From positions 1 to 64,000 of the forward strand of contig CASFJH010000032.1 of NCBI GenBank assembly GCA_949294845.1: a DNA stretch of 64,000 bases. The letters run 5' to 3'. The position numbers and the translations under genes were made by a program. Under the pieces are notes generated by a model, which was given only the letters and a program-made list of their open reading frames with translations, was not told the origin of the DNA and did no database searches. Origin of the DNA: an uncultured Bacillota bacterium (GTDB taxonomy: Bacteria > Bacillota > Clostridia > Christensenellales > Pumilibacteraceae). Below are positions 33,501 through 41,277 of the stretch, piece after piece (the stretch's first letter is position 1; the number at the start of each line of letters is the position of its first letter).

Positions 33501-36500
33501 ACCTGTCGGCGTTCGCCAAAAAAATACTCGGCGCGACCATCGGACAAGGCTTTGTTACGGTAAAGCTTACATACGGCGAAGTAACGCTGTCGTTTGCCGA
33601 CGGTCTGCTCGCTTACGCGCAGGCGGACCTTTCCGGTCTGACTGCCGGAGACGCGGCACTGGCGCTGACCGCTTCGCTGAGCATAAGCGCCGCCGAAACG
33701 CCTCTGACCGTAAGTAAACCCGATTCGACCGTTCCCCTTTCGCAGCTGATGTCGCTGTACGAAGATATAAAGCGGCTCTCCGGCTGCGACGGCTTCACCT
33801 TAACCGGCTCCGCGGCAATCGCGTTCGGCTCGCTCGCCGATACTCTCGATTACTCTGTCAAATTTAACAAAATAGCCGAATTCTCGCTCGACTACGCTCT
33901 CCGCAGCGCAGGTCTGTCTGGCAACGTGTCAAAAACCGCCGACGGATTTATCCGTATCTCCGCAGGCGATTTCAGAATAAAAACGCCGTACGAGGACAGC
34001 GGTTCGCAGACGGCGTTGCCCGAATTCCTGACCGAGCTGCTGCCGGCCGAGATATTCAGTTTAGCAGAGAACGGATTTGACGATATAAACGCCGCAATAG
34101 CAGACATAGCGGCTCTTAAAGGCCTGATAAAAGAATTTTCTGCCGATCAGTCGGGTATACGCATATCTTTGGCTACCGACCGCCTCTTTGTAAACGCGAC
34201 TGTAGTTACGGGACAGACGCTGTGTGCGGAAGCCGCCGTCACGACCGGATTTAACGGCTATAACGTGTCGATAGGACTAAGCGCCGCCGTGTCGGGCAGC
34301 GACGGGCGCATATCCGTTCCCGACGGCGATTATGCCGACGTTTTCGATCCGGTAAGCGTGTTGCTGCCGGCGATTGCGGAGGCAAAGACGTTAGCGGCAG
34401 ATTTCGCGCTGAACGCGGTCGCGCCTTACGGCAACGGCGGCGAAGTCGACTTTTCGGCTGAAGGCAATATAAAACTTAGCGTTTACGGCGGACAGCCGGC
34501 ATTTGCGCTGGACGTCAACGCTCTCGGTACGCCCGTCTCCGTTCGTTTAGCCGGCGGAAATTATTATCTCCAGATCGGCAGCCTCATGCTCAGACTGGAC
34601 GGGGGCGACAAACAGGCTTTCATTGACGCTCTGTACGAGAACCTACCCGCCTTTATCGGCGATCTGTTTGAAAAGCTTCTGACATTCGACGTCAGCGGTC
34701 TTACGGACGGTATCAAGACGGGCAGAACGGACTCGCAGACGACTTTTGAAGGAATAGACGTTACAGACGACGGCAAAGTCGTACTGCAGCTGGAAACCGG
34801 CGGCAGCCTCATAAAAATCAAGGTCGCCTATCCTGCGGACGGGTCGGTAAGCGGCGCGGAGCTCGAGCTGCACACCGCTGACGGAGCTGTTCTCAACGTT
34901 TCGCTCATTTCCCCGTCGGTATCGCCGTGCTACTCCCTGTCGGACGAAAACGGCTGTCTGTACGCGCCTGTCTCACCCGAAGATTATGTCGACGTCATGC
35001 TTTTCTCCGAATATTTCGCGGCGATAAAAGCCACCGTAGCTTCGGACGGATTCGAGCTTACTCTTACCGAAGACCTTACCGTCACACTTCCGGGAGTCAC
35101 TTACCTGGTTAACGACGGCATGACAATCGGCTCCGATAAGGCGATATACGACGAAAAAGGCAATCCCGTGACCGCTCCGATAACGCGCACCGTTACCATA
35201 TGCAAAAATACAGCCGAAACTCCTGCCGTGATACGTCTCGTACCCGAAGGCGTTATCGGACAGAACGGTTGGTTTATCAATATTTTCGCTCAATTTACCG
35301 TAAAACGCACCGAAGAAGTCATAGGCGTCGGACAAATCATACAAAGCCGCGAGCTGTCACAGAATATATCCTTCACCCTCGTCAACGAAGGCGGCAATAA
35401 GTGCGTTTATCTCGATTACGACGGCATGAAAGTAAAAGCCGGCTATAACGAGGTGCTGGGAATGTTGGCTTACGCGCGCGACATAATAGGAATCTCCGGC
35501 ACTATCCTCGACGATATTCCCGAGTCTTATTACAATGCGCAGCTCGATACTTCGATATTCGGCGATATGCAGCTTGCCGGTCTCGATTCGTTAAGAACGT
35601 CGGTTACCGAAATTCTTAAAAAAGCCGAAAGCATATTTAACGTTCTGTTCGGCTATCCGGCCGATCCTCAGTCGGGACTCTCCGGCTACGACGGAGCGCT
35701 GAACGCCTTAAAATCGTTCACGGAAGCGCGCGATATAGCCGAGCTTGCCGACATAATAGGACGTCTTAACACGGCGCTCGGCGAAAACGGCCTGTCGGGC
35801 GAATCCTCGTCGGGCGATATTATGGCTACGGTACAGTCGGTTATCGGAACCGTCGGCTCTCTGTCGCTTTCTTTTGAAAACGGCGAGCTTTCCGTCGCAA
35901 TCCCCGACGAAGCGGGCGTTTCTCCTGCGGTTATCTCGCTTTCGGCGGCAAACGGCAAACTCGCTTCCCTGTCCGTCGGCGGTCTTTCGTTCGGGGAAAC
36001 GTCCGTCAACGGAGCGGTCGCCCTTAACACCGACTCGGTTACGGTAGCCCCTCCCGAAGGCGGCGACGCGACTTACGACTCGGTCGACAGTAACGGTGAG
36101 CGGCTGTATTACAGCGATTTCAGCTCGGTCAACAACCTCTTCGAGGATCTCATAAATACCGCCGACCTTAAAGCCTTCCATATCGGCGGCGCAAACAATG
36201 CCGAGAAGGGCACGATAGCCATGACGATTCCGGAGGTCATAGGTATTTCGTCAAGCATAGGCATAAATATTCCGTTCACCGTCAAAGTGCAGCTCGTGCA
36301 GGATTCGGAAGGCACTTTCAAGCCGCTGGTATATGTGCGGCTCGAGGTTCCTTCCTTCCCTCTCGTCGTTACCGAAAGCATTTCGTCGCTGTATTTCTAT
36401 GACGGAATGTTCCTGTTCACGCGCACCACGTCGGAAACCAAATATTCAACGCCCGACTGGAACGATACCACTTACTGGACTAAGACGGAGTATGTAAAGG

Positions 36501-37126
36501 CTACTACCGATACGCTTCTGCTTAAAGACGCTAACGGTCAGCTCGACATAACAAATATAATGAAATATGTGTACTTCATGCTGCCGCTCTCGTCCACCGT
36601 TCAGGATCCTATCAATGAAGCTATTCAGAACGGAATCACAAAAGACTTCTCGCAGTCGGAACAGATACTCAATTACTACGGCTACCGCAACGGAAATTAC
36701 CGCCTCGGCATAGATGTTTCCGAAATCTCGCGTATCGCTGAGCTTAACGACGCGAATATTACATTAAACACCAAGCCGGCGGAAGGCGGCGGAAATTATC
36801 TCGACAGACTGCAGGCCGATATGACCTTCCTCTACGGTACGACAGGTATTGCCAAAGGCATTAAGCTTTCGGTAGACGGTTATCTCGTAAATCCCGGTTC
36901 AAGCGCCGGAGATATAACTTATTACGATCCTACTCGTCCGAACAACAGTTGTCCGGACAAACTCAGCGGCTGGCTGATAAATAACCACTACCACCGCGAC
37001 GGCGTATATACCGAGGATATTACCGTTATACCTTCCATGATGGCTAAAATCGTCGGCGGAGGCACTATAAGCGGCGCCGGCACAATAGACAGCCCTTACT
37101 CCCAGTACTCCTGCAACAGCAAATAA
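30524..37126 (+). CDS. Giant exported repetitive protein (about 2,200 residues)
   Basis: An exported protein of about 2,200 residues with no family I recognise. The N-terminus (MKFFAKRSRLILALMP, hydrophobic to about residue 26, then NSLNADNAYK) is a signal peptide or signal anchor. Three repeats of about 380 residues begin near residues 572, 949 and 1337: a beta hairpin (LAYVGGTLYLS; LTYADDILSAA; LAGGNYYLQIG), a helical stretch (SVEDIKAAAEKFAGDLLSG; SRTELADLISEFAG; KQAFIDALYENLP), then a long beta region with alternating hydrophobic residues. A shorter related unit may begin near 336. The last 370 residues are a separate aromatic beta-rich domain. No LPxTG, SLH or lysin motif and no lipobox. 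No ribosome-binding site precedes ATG 30524; an upstream in-frame ATG at 30455 would lie before the promoter. Elongated surface protein; a lipid-groove fold of AsmA/TamB type is a guess. Confidence 0.75.
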   Translation: MKFFAKRSRLILALMPIMAIAFYTLTYNNSLNADNAYKPVEKVANIVAMMDKPDSGTPSDYGVLENIAIANKILYTADYFEGHSYGEVKASIATQKVYNIRKVKNGDVFMQSVSTSPFVKIADQKYVSGDTYLYRDGTNIRNDTAEFGEVKEMSQDGYLQKYGIVPREIAKYVINEQTVLSSAVESFPAKAGEGDYVFRLELDPDAATSYYANEVRTLSGATAKYPQFQSVTVTITIDGNWLVKSFTVSEIYVVDKPFKVTCEANLTETFSNINAGLDIPEAEPFLAYVPTGETEDQTAAVSPVQFLGTAFGSYLNGEPLYLDADIRIPAYKFSLDLKADIDLAAMRFDLLLDDEIYISYRRDKTATGVDGNGETVYSDNSRIYFKAGGIYGWMPVSAFSQSFPELLAMLPDISPGLSDKLSGLDIGSLLDDPASLLAGAQLTVGEEFSTVTLPVKIGSVTLDVEIEAYNEGGLRSLTAGAGLFNLAADINVVPLQSKPDMPQNTDSYPDLTFLADIIVPVARTFTGDYYDFNISGFAEAAGEKFDIDGTASYNRDEKSAKADVTVGAYGTAVDAKLAYVGGTLYLSSDQLALSASVEDIKAAAEKFAGDLLSGITETGLPDLSAIAAKITGAEKGDGCVTLLLNGATIVIELDETVTAVSVTTSDINGFRFDGRIEIAIADAPRTVPVPQNAVALNDVMNIVGILTGTDFKGGASLSGNAAITYGGFSEAVCESLTFSAAFNGSGDFSADIYADNTGISGSVTAADGTLYVSAAGFNLKFALDGLSAPDLSGVLPPEIAYLADNGLKAPQSVQNIIALIGYIKSLSASGNNLTAEIDCGTLSLVADVTFGEEIRAAITLNAGELSLDVNVGAAFGAQSVETPTGVFVPVEGVYDTLASVFKDKLLTFDVEAAVEAGTFSDTVTADGKLQGGQNGLTACASVGLSGAGLNARLTYADDILSAAAGNIAVSASRTELADLISEFAGTYDVSSADLSAFAKKILGATIGQGFVTVKLTYGEVTLSFADGLLAYAQADLSGLTAGDAALALTASLSISAAETPLTVSKPDSTVPLSQLMSLYEDIKRLSGCDGFTLTGSAAIAFGSLADTLDYSVKFNKIAEFSLDYALRSAGLSGNVSKTADGFIRISAGDFRIKTPYEDSGSQTALPEFLTELLPAEIFSLAENGFDDINAAIADIAALKGLIKEFSADQSGIRISLATDRLFVNATVVTGQTLCAEAAVTTGFNGYNVSIGLSAAVSGSDGRISVPDGDYADVFDPVSVLLPAIAEAKTLAADFALNAVAPYGNGGEVDFSAEGNIKLSVYGGQPAFALDVNALGTPVSVRLAGGNYYLQIGSLMLRLDGGDKQAFIDALYENLPAFIGDLFEKLLTFDVSGLTDGIKTGRTDSQTTFEGIDVTDDGKVVLQLETGGSLIKIKVAYPADGSVSGAELELHTADGAVLNVSLISPSVSPCYSLSDENGCLYAPVSPEDYVDVMLFSEYFAAIKATVASDGFELTLTEDLTVTLPGVTYLVNDGMTIGSDKAIYDEKGNPVTAPITRTVTICKNTAETPAVIRLVPEGVIGQNGWFINIFAQFTVKRTEEVIGVGQIIQSRELSQNISFTLVNEGGNKCVYLDYDGMKVKAGYNEVLGMLAYARDIIGISGTILDDIPESYYNAQLDTSIFGDMQLAGLDSLRTSVTEILKKAESIFNVLFGYPADPQSGLSGYDGALNALKSFTEARDIAELADIIGRLNTALGENGLSGESSSGDIMATVQSVIGTVGSLSLSFENGELSVAIPDEAGVSPAVISLSAANGKLASLSVGGLSFGETSVNGAVALNTDSVTVAPPEGGDATYDSVDSNGERLYYSDFSSVNNLFEDLINTADLKAFHIGGANNAEKGTIAMTIPEVIGISSSIGINIPFTVKVQLVQDSEGTFKPLVYVRLEVPSFPLVVTESISSLYFYDGMFLFTRTTSETKYSTPDWNDTTYWTKTEYVKATTDTLLLKDANGQLDITNIMKYVYFMLPLSSTVQDPINEAIQNGITKDFSQSEQILNYYGYRNGNYRLGIDVSEISRIAELNDANITLNTKPAEGGGNYLDRLQADMTFLYGTTGIAKGIKLSVDGYLVNPGSSAGDITYYDPTRPNNSCPDKLSGWLINNHYHRDGVYTEDITVIPSMMAKIVGGGTISGAGTIDSPYSQYSCNSK

Positions 37127-37326
37127 CCGCTTTACGGCCGTAATCGGCTGGGCTGAAAACTTCGCGCTTTACTCCGCTTTTATCCTCTGCCCGTCGCTAT
37201 ACTGAAAAATACGGCTTTGCCTTTTGTAACGTCTGACCGCAGCTACAAGGGATACAAGATTTCGCGCTTTTTGACGTCTGACCGCCTTAATAGCGAACCG
37301 GTTTAACAATAAAAAACTGTAAAGTA

Positions 37327-37368
37327 AAAGCTCTTTTTGCTTATGCGCGCAAAGAGAGCTTTTTGTTT
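37327..37368 (+). terminator. Terminator downstream of giant gene
   Basis: AAAGCTCTTTTTGC pairs with GCAAAGAGAGCTTT (14-bp stem with one wobble) and is followed by TTGTTT. It lies 200 nt after the stop codon, so the giant transcript has a long 3' tail. Confidence 0.7.
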
Positions 37369-37759
37369 AGAGAGCTTTCGGTTTGCTGCGTTTGAAGCGG
37401 CGACCGTTTTCATTAAAGCTGCCGTGAATACAAAAACGCTTATTCCCTTTATGCGCTTCCAGTCTGCCGTTCGCATAATTTCCTTATTGTCTGCCGTGCT
37501 TTCCCGCCGCTGCCGCCCTAAATAACTTTAAACTCTTATAATTTTAATTGTTAAATAAAAAGACACATAATTAAACTTTAACATACTACGGTTGCAAAAT
37601 AAGGTTAAATGGACGCTCGTATTGCATACTTGTTTATTCCTGAGGTTTGCCTGAATTTTATGCAGTAGGGCATATTTTTTTACGGATATTTAAGCAGTTC
37701 GGCTTTTCCGCGGACGGCAAAGCTTTTTCGTTCCTTGCATCTTTCGCGTTTTTACTATA

Positions 37760-37789
37760 AAAAAACCGCACTTATAGGTGCGGTTTTTT
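37760..37789. terminator. Terminator of pckA
   Basis: AAAAAACCGCAC and GTGCGGTTTTTT form 12-bp arms with a 6-nt loop. It is 19 nt past the pckA stop and has U runs in both directions. Confidence 0.9.
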
Positions 37790-37807
37790 GAAAAGGTTTA
37801 AAGGTAA

Positions 37808-39388
37808 TTACGCCTTTGGTCCTGCCTCAACTATTTCTTTAGGCATCTTGCTGTACTTCTTGAAGTTTTCAACGAAGCTTGCGGCAAGCTTTTTGGCAAG
37901 GCGGTCGTACTCTTTCTTATCCTGCCATACGTTCTTCGGATTAAGGATCGCGCTGTCAACGCCGGGGCATGACTTGGGAATCGCAAGTCCGAAATAAGGC
38001 TCGACTTCGTACTCGGCTTTGGCAAGTTCGCCGTTGAGGGCGGCCGTTACGATAGCGCGGGTAGCAGGCAGACTCATGCGCTTGCCTACTCCGTAAGCGC
38101 CTCCGGTCCAACCGGTGTTGATAAGATAGACGCTTGAGCCGTGCTTATCGATCTTTTCACCGAGCAGTTCGGCATAAATGCTGGGATCGAGCGGAAGGAA
38201 CGGCGAGCCGAAGCAAGTCGAGAAAGTCGATACAGGATCGGTAATGCCGCGCTCGGTACCGGCAACCTTGGAGGTGTAGCCCGATACGAAATAATACATC
38301 GCCTGCTCCTTGGTCAGTTTGGCCACCGGAGGCAGAACGCCGAAAGCGTCTGCGGACAGGAAAACAACGGTCTTGGGGTGGCCGCCGACTCCGGGGATAA
38401 CGGCGCCGGGGATATAATCGACAGGATAGGATACGCGGGTGTTTTCGGTGAGCGACTTATCGGAGTAATCGGGAGTACGCTCGGCGTCGTCGACTATAAC
38501 GTTTTCCACGACCGAACCGAACTTTATGGCGTTGTATATTTCAGGCTCTTTCTCTTTGGAAAGGTCTATGCACTTCGCGTAGCAGCCGCCCTCGATGTTA
38601 AATATTCCGTTTTCGCTCCAGCCGTGCTCGTCGTCGCCGATAAGCGCGCGGTTGGGATCGGTTGACAGAGTGGTTTTGCCCGTTCCGGACAGTCCGAAGA
38701 ACAGAGCGGTATCGCCGCTGCCGTCTTTAGCCATGTTGGCAGAGCAATGCATTCCCAGCACGCCCTTGTGCGGCAGCATATAGTTCATTATGCTGAATAC
38801 GCCCTTCTTCATTTCGCCGCAGTATTTGCTGCCGGCGATAACAAGCAGCTTCTTGTTAAAGTTGAGCAGTATCGCGGCTTCGGAATTGATATTTTCAACC
38901 GCCGGATCGAGCTTAAGGCCGGGAGCGCATATTACGGTATACTCGGGAACAAATTTCTCAAGTTCCTCAGCCGTCGGACGGATAAGCATATTGTGCATGA
39001 AGAGATTCTGCGACGGATACTCGTTGATGATGCGAATATTAAGACGGTTAACGGGATCGGCTCCGGCAAATCCGTCGAAAATAAATATGTTACGGTTGTT
39101 AAGATAGCTCGTCACTTTGCCGTAAATGCTGTCGAACTGCGCGGGAGTGATCTTTTTATTCTCGTTGCCCCAGGCAATTTCTCCCGTGGTGGCTGGCTCG
39201 TCGACGACATAACGGTCCTTAGGAGAACGGCCGGTATACTTACCGGTGTTCACGAGCAGCGCGCCGTTGTCCATCAGACGGCAGTCTTCAAGCGAAAGCG
39301 CCATCTCGGTGAGTACGGCAGGGCTCAGGTTGCGGTAAACGTTTACCGGATTAAGGATGCCGTGCTTTTCGATTCCGTAAGTTTCCAT
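37808..39388 (-). CDS. pckA: Phosphoenolpyruvate carboxykinase (ATP)
   Basis: A 526-residue ATP-type PEP carboxykinase, interconverting oxaloacetate plus ATP with PEP, CO2 and ADP. Marks: TGRSPKDRYVVDEP (about residues 52-65), the kinase-2/metal text FFGLSGTGKTTLSTDPNR (about 228-245), LIGDDEHGWS (about 247-256) and RVSYPVDYIP (substrate region near 310). In fermenters that fix CO2 into succinate it may run toward oxaloacetate. The ATG at 39386-39388 (METYGIEK) follows GGAGG by 10 nt; the longer frame is not used. A roughly 100-nt leader contains a small hairpin (GCGGATCTCCGC). Confidence 0.96.
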   Translation of the reverse strand: METYGIEKHGILNPVNVYRNLSPAVLTEMALSLEDCRLMDNGALLVNTGKYTGRSPKDRYVVDEPATTGEIAWGNENKKITPAQFDSIYGKVTSYLNNRNIFIFDGFAGADPVNRLNIRIINEYPSQNLFMHNMLIRPTAEELEKFVPEYTVICAPGLKLDPAVENINSEAAILLNFNKKLLVIAGSKYCGEMKKGVFSIMNYMLPHKGVLGMHCSANMAKDGSGDTALFFGLSGTGKTTLSTDPNRALIGDDEHGWSENGIFNIEGGCYAKCIDLSKEKEPEIYNAIKFGSVVENVIVDDAERTPDYSDKSLTENTRVSYPVDYIPGAVIPGVGGHPKTVVFLSADAFGVLPPVAKLTKEQAMYYFVSGYTSKVAGTERGITDPVSTFSTCFGSPFLPLDPSIYAELLGEKIDKHGSSVYLINTGWTGGAYGVGKRMSLPATRAIVTAALNGELAKAEYEVEPYFGLAIPKSCPGVDSAILNPKNVWQDKKEYDRLAKKLAASFVENFKKYSKMPKEIVEAGPKA

Positions 39389-39495
39389 TTGTATATATCC
39401 TCCATAAAATTTATTATCGTTTTTATGCCCGAAGCACAATTTATGTACTTCGAATCCGAGCGGAGATCCGCAAAAGCTTAACCTCCACCAATACG

Positions 39496-39524
39496 ATTAT
39501 ATCATACAACAGTCAAAAAAGCAA
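39496..39524 (-). promoter_or_regulatory. Sigma-A promoter of pckA
   Basis: Minus strand TTGCTT (39519-39524), 17-nt spacer, TATAAT (39496-39501). The leader is about 100 nt, long enough to hold regulation. Confidence 0.65.
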
Positions 39525-39567
39525 CCGTTTAGCCTGAAAAGATTTGTTTGTCTGCGACGGTCGATCG

Positions 39568-39596
39568 TTGCTTTTTATACGAACTTATGCTATACT
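39568..39596 (+). promoter_or_regulatory. Sigma-A promoter of rsmA, close to the start codon
   Basis: TTGCTT (39568-39573), 17-nt spacer, TATACT (39591-39596). The rsmA ATG at 39606 is 9 nt past the -10 box, leaving at most a 2-4 nt leader and no ribosome-binding site. Confidence 0.6.
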
Positions 39597-39605
39597 TATT
39601 ATATT

Positions 39606-40430
39606 ATGGACGCAATCAACGATATTTTGAAAGACAACGGCTTCGTTTTCTCGAAAAAATTCGGGCAGAATTTTATTTCCGACCGCAATCTGCTCAGAGC
39701 CATAGTGTCCGACGCCGGAGTCACGACAGCGGACAGCGTTGTGGAAATCGGCCCCGGCGCCGGTTCGCTTACCCGTGAACTGGCCGGCGCCGCGCTCAAA
39801 GTCACGGCATACGAAATCGACTCCAGACTGGCTCCGGTACTCGAAAAGACGTTAGAAGGCGCGGATAACGTTGAGATTATATTCAAAGACGCGATGACCA
39901 TTACCGACGAAGAGCTTATCGCCCGAGCCGGTCGGGATTATATCCTTGTCGCCAATCTCCCCTATTATATCACGACTCCCATACTGTTCCGCTTTACCGA
40001 GTGTCCTTACCCTCCGCGGACAGCCGCCCTTATGGTGCAAAAAGAAGTCGCCGAACGTCTGGCCGCAAAGCCGGGAACCGCGCAGTACGGAGCAATCACG
40101 GCCTCCGTTGCCGTAACTTACGACGTTACGGTAACGCGCAATGTCTCACGAAAAATGTTTACGCCCGTTCCCAACGTTGACAGCGCGGTCGTAAGACTAG
40201 ATCTCAACCCCAAATGCCGTGACGCGGCGGGAGTGCGTAAGCTGATACGCGCGGCGTTTGCAATGCGGCGCAAAACCCTCTCGAACAATCTTACCGCGGC
40301 AGGTATAAGCCGGACGGCGACAGAATCGGCTCTTGAGACTATGGGCTTCGCTGCAGATATTCGCGGCGAGCGATTGTCCGCCGCCGATTTTATCGCACTG
40401 TATGAACTGCTGAATAAAAATAAAGCCTGA
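39606..40430 (+). CDS. rsmA: 16S rRNA dimethyladenosine transferase (KsgA)
   Basis: A 274-residue RsmA/KsgA that dimethylates the two adjacent adenines in helix 45 of 16S rRNA. Marks: KKFGQNFISDRNLL (residues about 16-29), the SAM-binding VVEIGPGAGSLTREL (about 43-57), DAMT (about 96), NLPYYITTPI (catalytic loop, about 117-126) and FTPVPNVDSAVVRL (about 182-195). Normal length. The start ATG has no upstream Shine-Dalgarno and the promoter nearly touches it. Monocistronic, facing upp. Confidence 0.96.
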   Translation: MDAINDILKDNGFVFSKKFGQNFISDRNLLRAIVSDAGVTTADSVVEIGPGAGSLTRELAGAALKVTAYEIDSRLAPVLEKTLEGADNVEIIFKDAMTITDEELIARAGRDYILVANLPYYITTPILFRFTECPYPPRTAALMVQKEVAERLAAKPGTAQYGAITASVAVTYDVTVTRNVSRKMFTPVPNVDSAVVRLDLNPKCRDAAGVRKLIRAAFAMRRKTLSNNLTAAGISRTATESALETMGFAADIRGERLSAADFIALYELLNKNKA

Positions 40431-40499
40431 CGGTTGAAAAGCTACGACTCGCCGGTTAAGTATTCCGGTTGAAAAAGCCGGCATTGTCTCTTTGCATTA

Positions 40500-40594
40500 A
40501 AAAAAGATCCGCCCGTCCGTATCTGCGATACGCGGCAGCGACGCTTTAAGCGTCAGTATGCGCGTACCGCTTGTCGGACAAACGGATCTTTTTT
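40500..40594. terminator. Long nested-stem bidirectional terminator between rsmA and upp
   Basis: A 95-nt rod: AAAAAAGATCCG (40500-40511) pairs with CGGATCTTTTTT (40583-40594); GTCCG (40515-40519) with CGGAC (40575-40579); GCG and TACGCG (40525-40534) with CGCGTA and CGC (40561-40570) around one A-C mismatch; and GACGCTT/AAGCGTC closes an inner hairpin (40540-40554). U runs at both ends serve both convergent genes. Confidence 0.75.
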
Positions 40595-40620
40595 CGTGTT
40601 ATACAGTTCCCGTGCTTCGG

Positions 40621-41259
40621 TTACTTCGTACCGAACAGTCTGTCTCCGGCGTCGCCCAAGCCGGGAAGTATATATCCGTGCTCGTTAAGGCAGCGGTCGA
40701 GAGTCGAAACGTACACGGATACGTCGGGATGCGCTTCGGCCACCCTTTTAACTCCTTCGGGCGCGGCTATTATCGACAACAGCTTGATGCTTCTGCAGCC
40801 GCGCTTTTTGAGAAAATCTATCGCGGCCACCGAGCTGCCTCCCGTCGCAAGCATGGGATCGAGCACCATTACTATCTTCTGGTCTATACCTACGGGCAGT
40901 TTGCAATAGTATTCCTTAGGCTCGAGAGTTTCTTCGTCTCTGTACAGTCCGATATGCCCCACCTTGGCTGTCGGGAACAGGCTGAGCACTCCGTTGACCA
41001 TGCCCAGTCCGGCGCGCAGTATAGGCACTACGGCTATGGAATTTTCCTGCACCATCTGCTGCTTGGTCTTTTCGAGCGGAGTCTCGACCTCCACTTCGCG
41101 CGTAGGCACGTCCTTGAAGCTTTCAAACGCCATGAGCATGGCGATCTCCTCGATAAGCTCGCGGAACTGCTTGGTGCCTGTAGATACGTCGCGCAGTATT
41201 GCGACTTTATGTCTTATGAGCGGATGATCGAGAATATTTACGTTGCTGTATGTTTCCAT
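40621..41259 (-). CDS. upp: Uracil phosphoribosyltransferase
   Basis: A 212-residue UPRTase making UMP from uracil and PRPP. Marks: [14 protein letters not shown] near residue 10, [15 protein letters not shown] (about 76-90), the PRPP loop [19 protein letters not shown] (about 128-146) and the C-terminal [22 protein letters not shown] with uracil-binding residues. Length is standard. It lies 18 nt downstream of the uracil permease gene, forming a salvage operon. Confidence 0.97.
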   Translation of the reverse strand: METYSNVNILDHPLIRHKVAILRDVSTGTKQFRELIEEIAMLMAFESFKDVPTREVEVETPLEKTKQQMVQENSIAVVPILRAGLGMVNGVLSLFPTAKVGHIGLYRDEETLEPKEYYCKLPVGIDQKIVMVLDPMLATGGSSVAAIDFLKKRGCRSIKLLSIIAAPEGVKRVAEAHPDVSVYVSTLDRCLNEHGYILPGLGDAGDRLFGTK

Positions 41260-41277
41260 CTTGCTCTCCTTTTTAAG

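Larger units (their letters stand above)
37127..37807. other. 680-bp intergenic region between giant gene and pckA
   Basis: Holds a plus-strand terminator (37327-37368) and the pckA terminator (37760-37789). CGTCTGACCGC occurs twice (37230-37240 and 37275-37285). A 62-codon open frame at 37337-37525 overlaps the terminator stem and has no ribosome-binding site, so it is not called. The AT-rich block at about 37500-37700 shows nothing I recognise. Confidence 0.5.

Noticed and set aside
37337-37525. 62-codon plus-strand frame after the giant gene
   Set aside because: Begins inside the terminator stem at 37327-37368 and has no ribosome-binding site.
39388-39490. Leader peptide or riboswitch in the pckA leader
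   Set aside because: A short frame beginning TTG after GGAGG exists, but no repeated codons or alternative stems are visible, so there is no support beyond leader length.
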